The notes below the pieces were generated by a model. It did not search any database, was not told where the DNA came from, and saw only the letters and a list, made by a program, of their open reading frames with translations. Positions 63,641 through 64,000 of a DNA stretch of 64,000 nucleotides are shown here, in pieces. The stretch covers positions 1 through 64,000 of the forward strand of contig JAUZOE010000012.1 in NCBI GenBank assembly GCA_030706605.1, in the 5' to 3' direction. The translations under genes and the position numbers were made by a program. Within the stretch, counting starts at the first letter, position 1. Each line of letters begins with the position of its first letter. Source of the stretch: Bacteroidota bacterium. GTDB taxonomy: Bacteria; Bacteroidota; Bacteroidia; Chitinophagales; Chitinophagaceae.

Positions 63641-63752
63641 AAGAAAACATGAATTAAAAAATCAGGAGATGCATCTTCCAGTAAATTAGAAGTATCAATT
63701 CTCAGAAATAGAAATCTTAAATTTGCTGATTCACTAATTCAACTGGCACTTT

Positions 63753-64000
63753 ATGTTTGAACTGTTATCAAAAAGTATTAAAGAACGCGTTTCAATTACT
63801 GAAGAGGAATTAGAATTTTGTAAAACACTTTTTCTGCCCAAAAAATTGCGAAAAAGACAGTATTTATTACAGGAAGGCGATGTTTGTAAATACACTTCAT
63901 TTGTTGAAAAAGGGATGTTGCGGACCTATACAATAGATGAAAAAGGAAATGAACCTATTCTCCAGTTTTCATCTGAGGGCTGGTGGATTGCAGATATATA
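63753..64000 (+). CDS. Crp/Fnr family regulator, N-terminal fragment
   Basis: The first 82 codons of a gene that runs off the right edge. The start reads MFELLSKSIKERVSITEEEL, then FLPKKLRKRQYLLQEGDVCK and YTSFVEKGMLRTYTIDEKGN, the opening of a Crp-type cyclic-nucleotide-binding domain. The DNA-binding domain is outside the window. It is 112 bases after the metallophosphoesterase gene and may not belong to the ars operon. Confidence 0.75.
   Translation, partial: MFELLSKSIKERVSITEEELEFCKTLFLPKKLRKRQYLLQEGDVCKYTSFVEKGMLRTYTIDEKGNEPILQFSSEGWWIADI

Noticed and set aside
1-64000. A genomic island, prophage or integrative element
   Set aside because: No integrase, transposase, phage or conjugation gene, no tRNA-linked direct repeats and no abrupt composition change was seen; the repeats at 289-907 are the only hint.
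1-64000. CRISPR array, tRNA or rRNA genes
   Set aside because: No regularly spaced identical repeats, and no tRNA or rRNA signature sequences were found on either strand.

Overview
The window is AT-rich chromosomal DNA from a member of the Bacteroidota, most likely a Chitinophagaceae-type bacterium. The evidence is a set of lineage-typical families (NIPSNAP, DUF6089, DUF6515, DUF6132 and DUF6728 proteins, a TonB-dependent receptor with a carboxypeptidase-like N-terminal domain, a Reg_prop/Y_Y_Y sensor kinase), promoters with a TAnnTTTG -7 box, and weak Shine-Dalgarno signals. No rRNA, tRNA, CRISPR array, transposase, integrase or phage gene was seen.

Layout. 1-3.2 kb: the start of a Tat-exported Gfo/Idh-type oxidoreductase, a long non-coding stretch with diverged direct and inverted repeats, a small membrane protein, a secreted NIPSNAP protein and the remnant of a broken gene. 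3.3-5.5 kb: a large polytopic membrane protein of unknown function. 5.8-15.9 kb: a two-component system (periplasmic-propeller sensor kinase plus NarL-type regulator) followed by six secreted proteins, two of them with WG repeats. A shared promoter motif lies in front of the regulator gene and three of the secreted-protein genes. 16-24 kb: an outer-membrane barrel protein, a possible small RNA with a strong terminator, and a tight three-gene operon of an FAD/Fe-S oxidoreductase, pyruvate:ferredoxin oxidoreductase and a dihydroorotate-dehydrogenase-like protein. 24-34.8 kb: Lrp regulator, S-adenosylhomocysteinase, TonB receptor, DUF6515 protein, LpxB, DUF6728, and a cytochrome b plus molybdopterin oxidoreductase pair. 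34.9-38.6 kb: a PAS histidine kinase overlapping a receiver-CRP fusion regulator, a coiled-coil protein and an SDR dehydrogenase.

38.6-49.5 kb: a long minus-strand sulfur locus. A Crp/Fnr regulator, a DUF302 protein, a half-size TauE/SafE exporter and a CstB-like persulfide dioxygenase-rhodanese lead into two single-domain rhodaneses, small YgaP-like membrane proteins, thioredoxin and a complete RND tripartite pump, ending with a PII-like protein. Related upstream boxes containing TGTAAC suggest one regulon. 49.6-60.3 kb: patatin, P-type ATPase, cytochrome c lipoprotein, DUF6089 protein, a YdiJ-like FAD/Fe-S dehydrogenase, GH43 glycosidase, PanD and a nitroreductase. 60.5-63.6 kb: an arsenic operon (arsR, arsM, acr3, metallophosphoesterase) with two copies of a candidate ArsR operator. 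The window ends inside another Crp/Fnr-family gene.

The most interesting signals are the four-copy promoter motif at fixed distance from the -7 box in the two-component/secreted-protein block, the persulfide-plus-RND locus, and the receiver-CRP fusion regulator.
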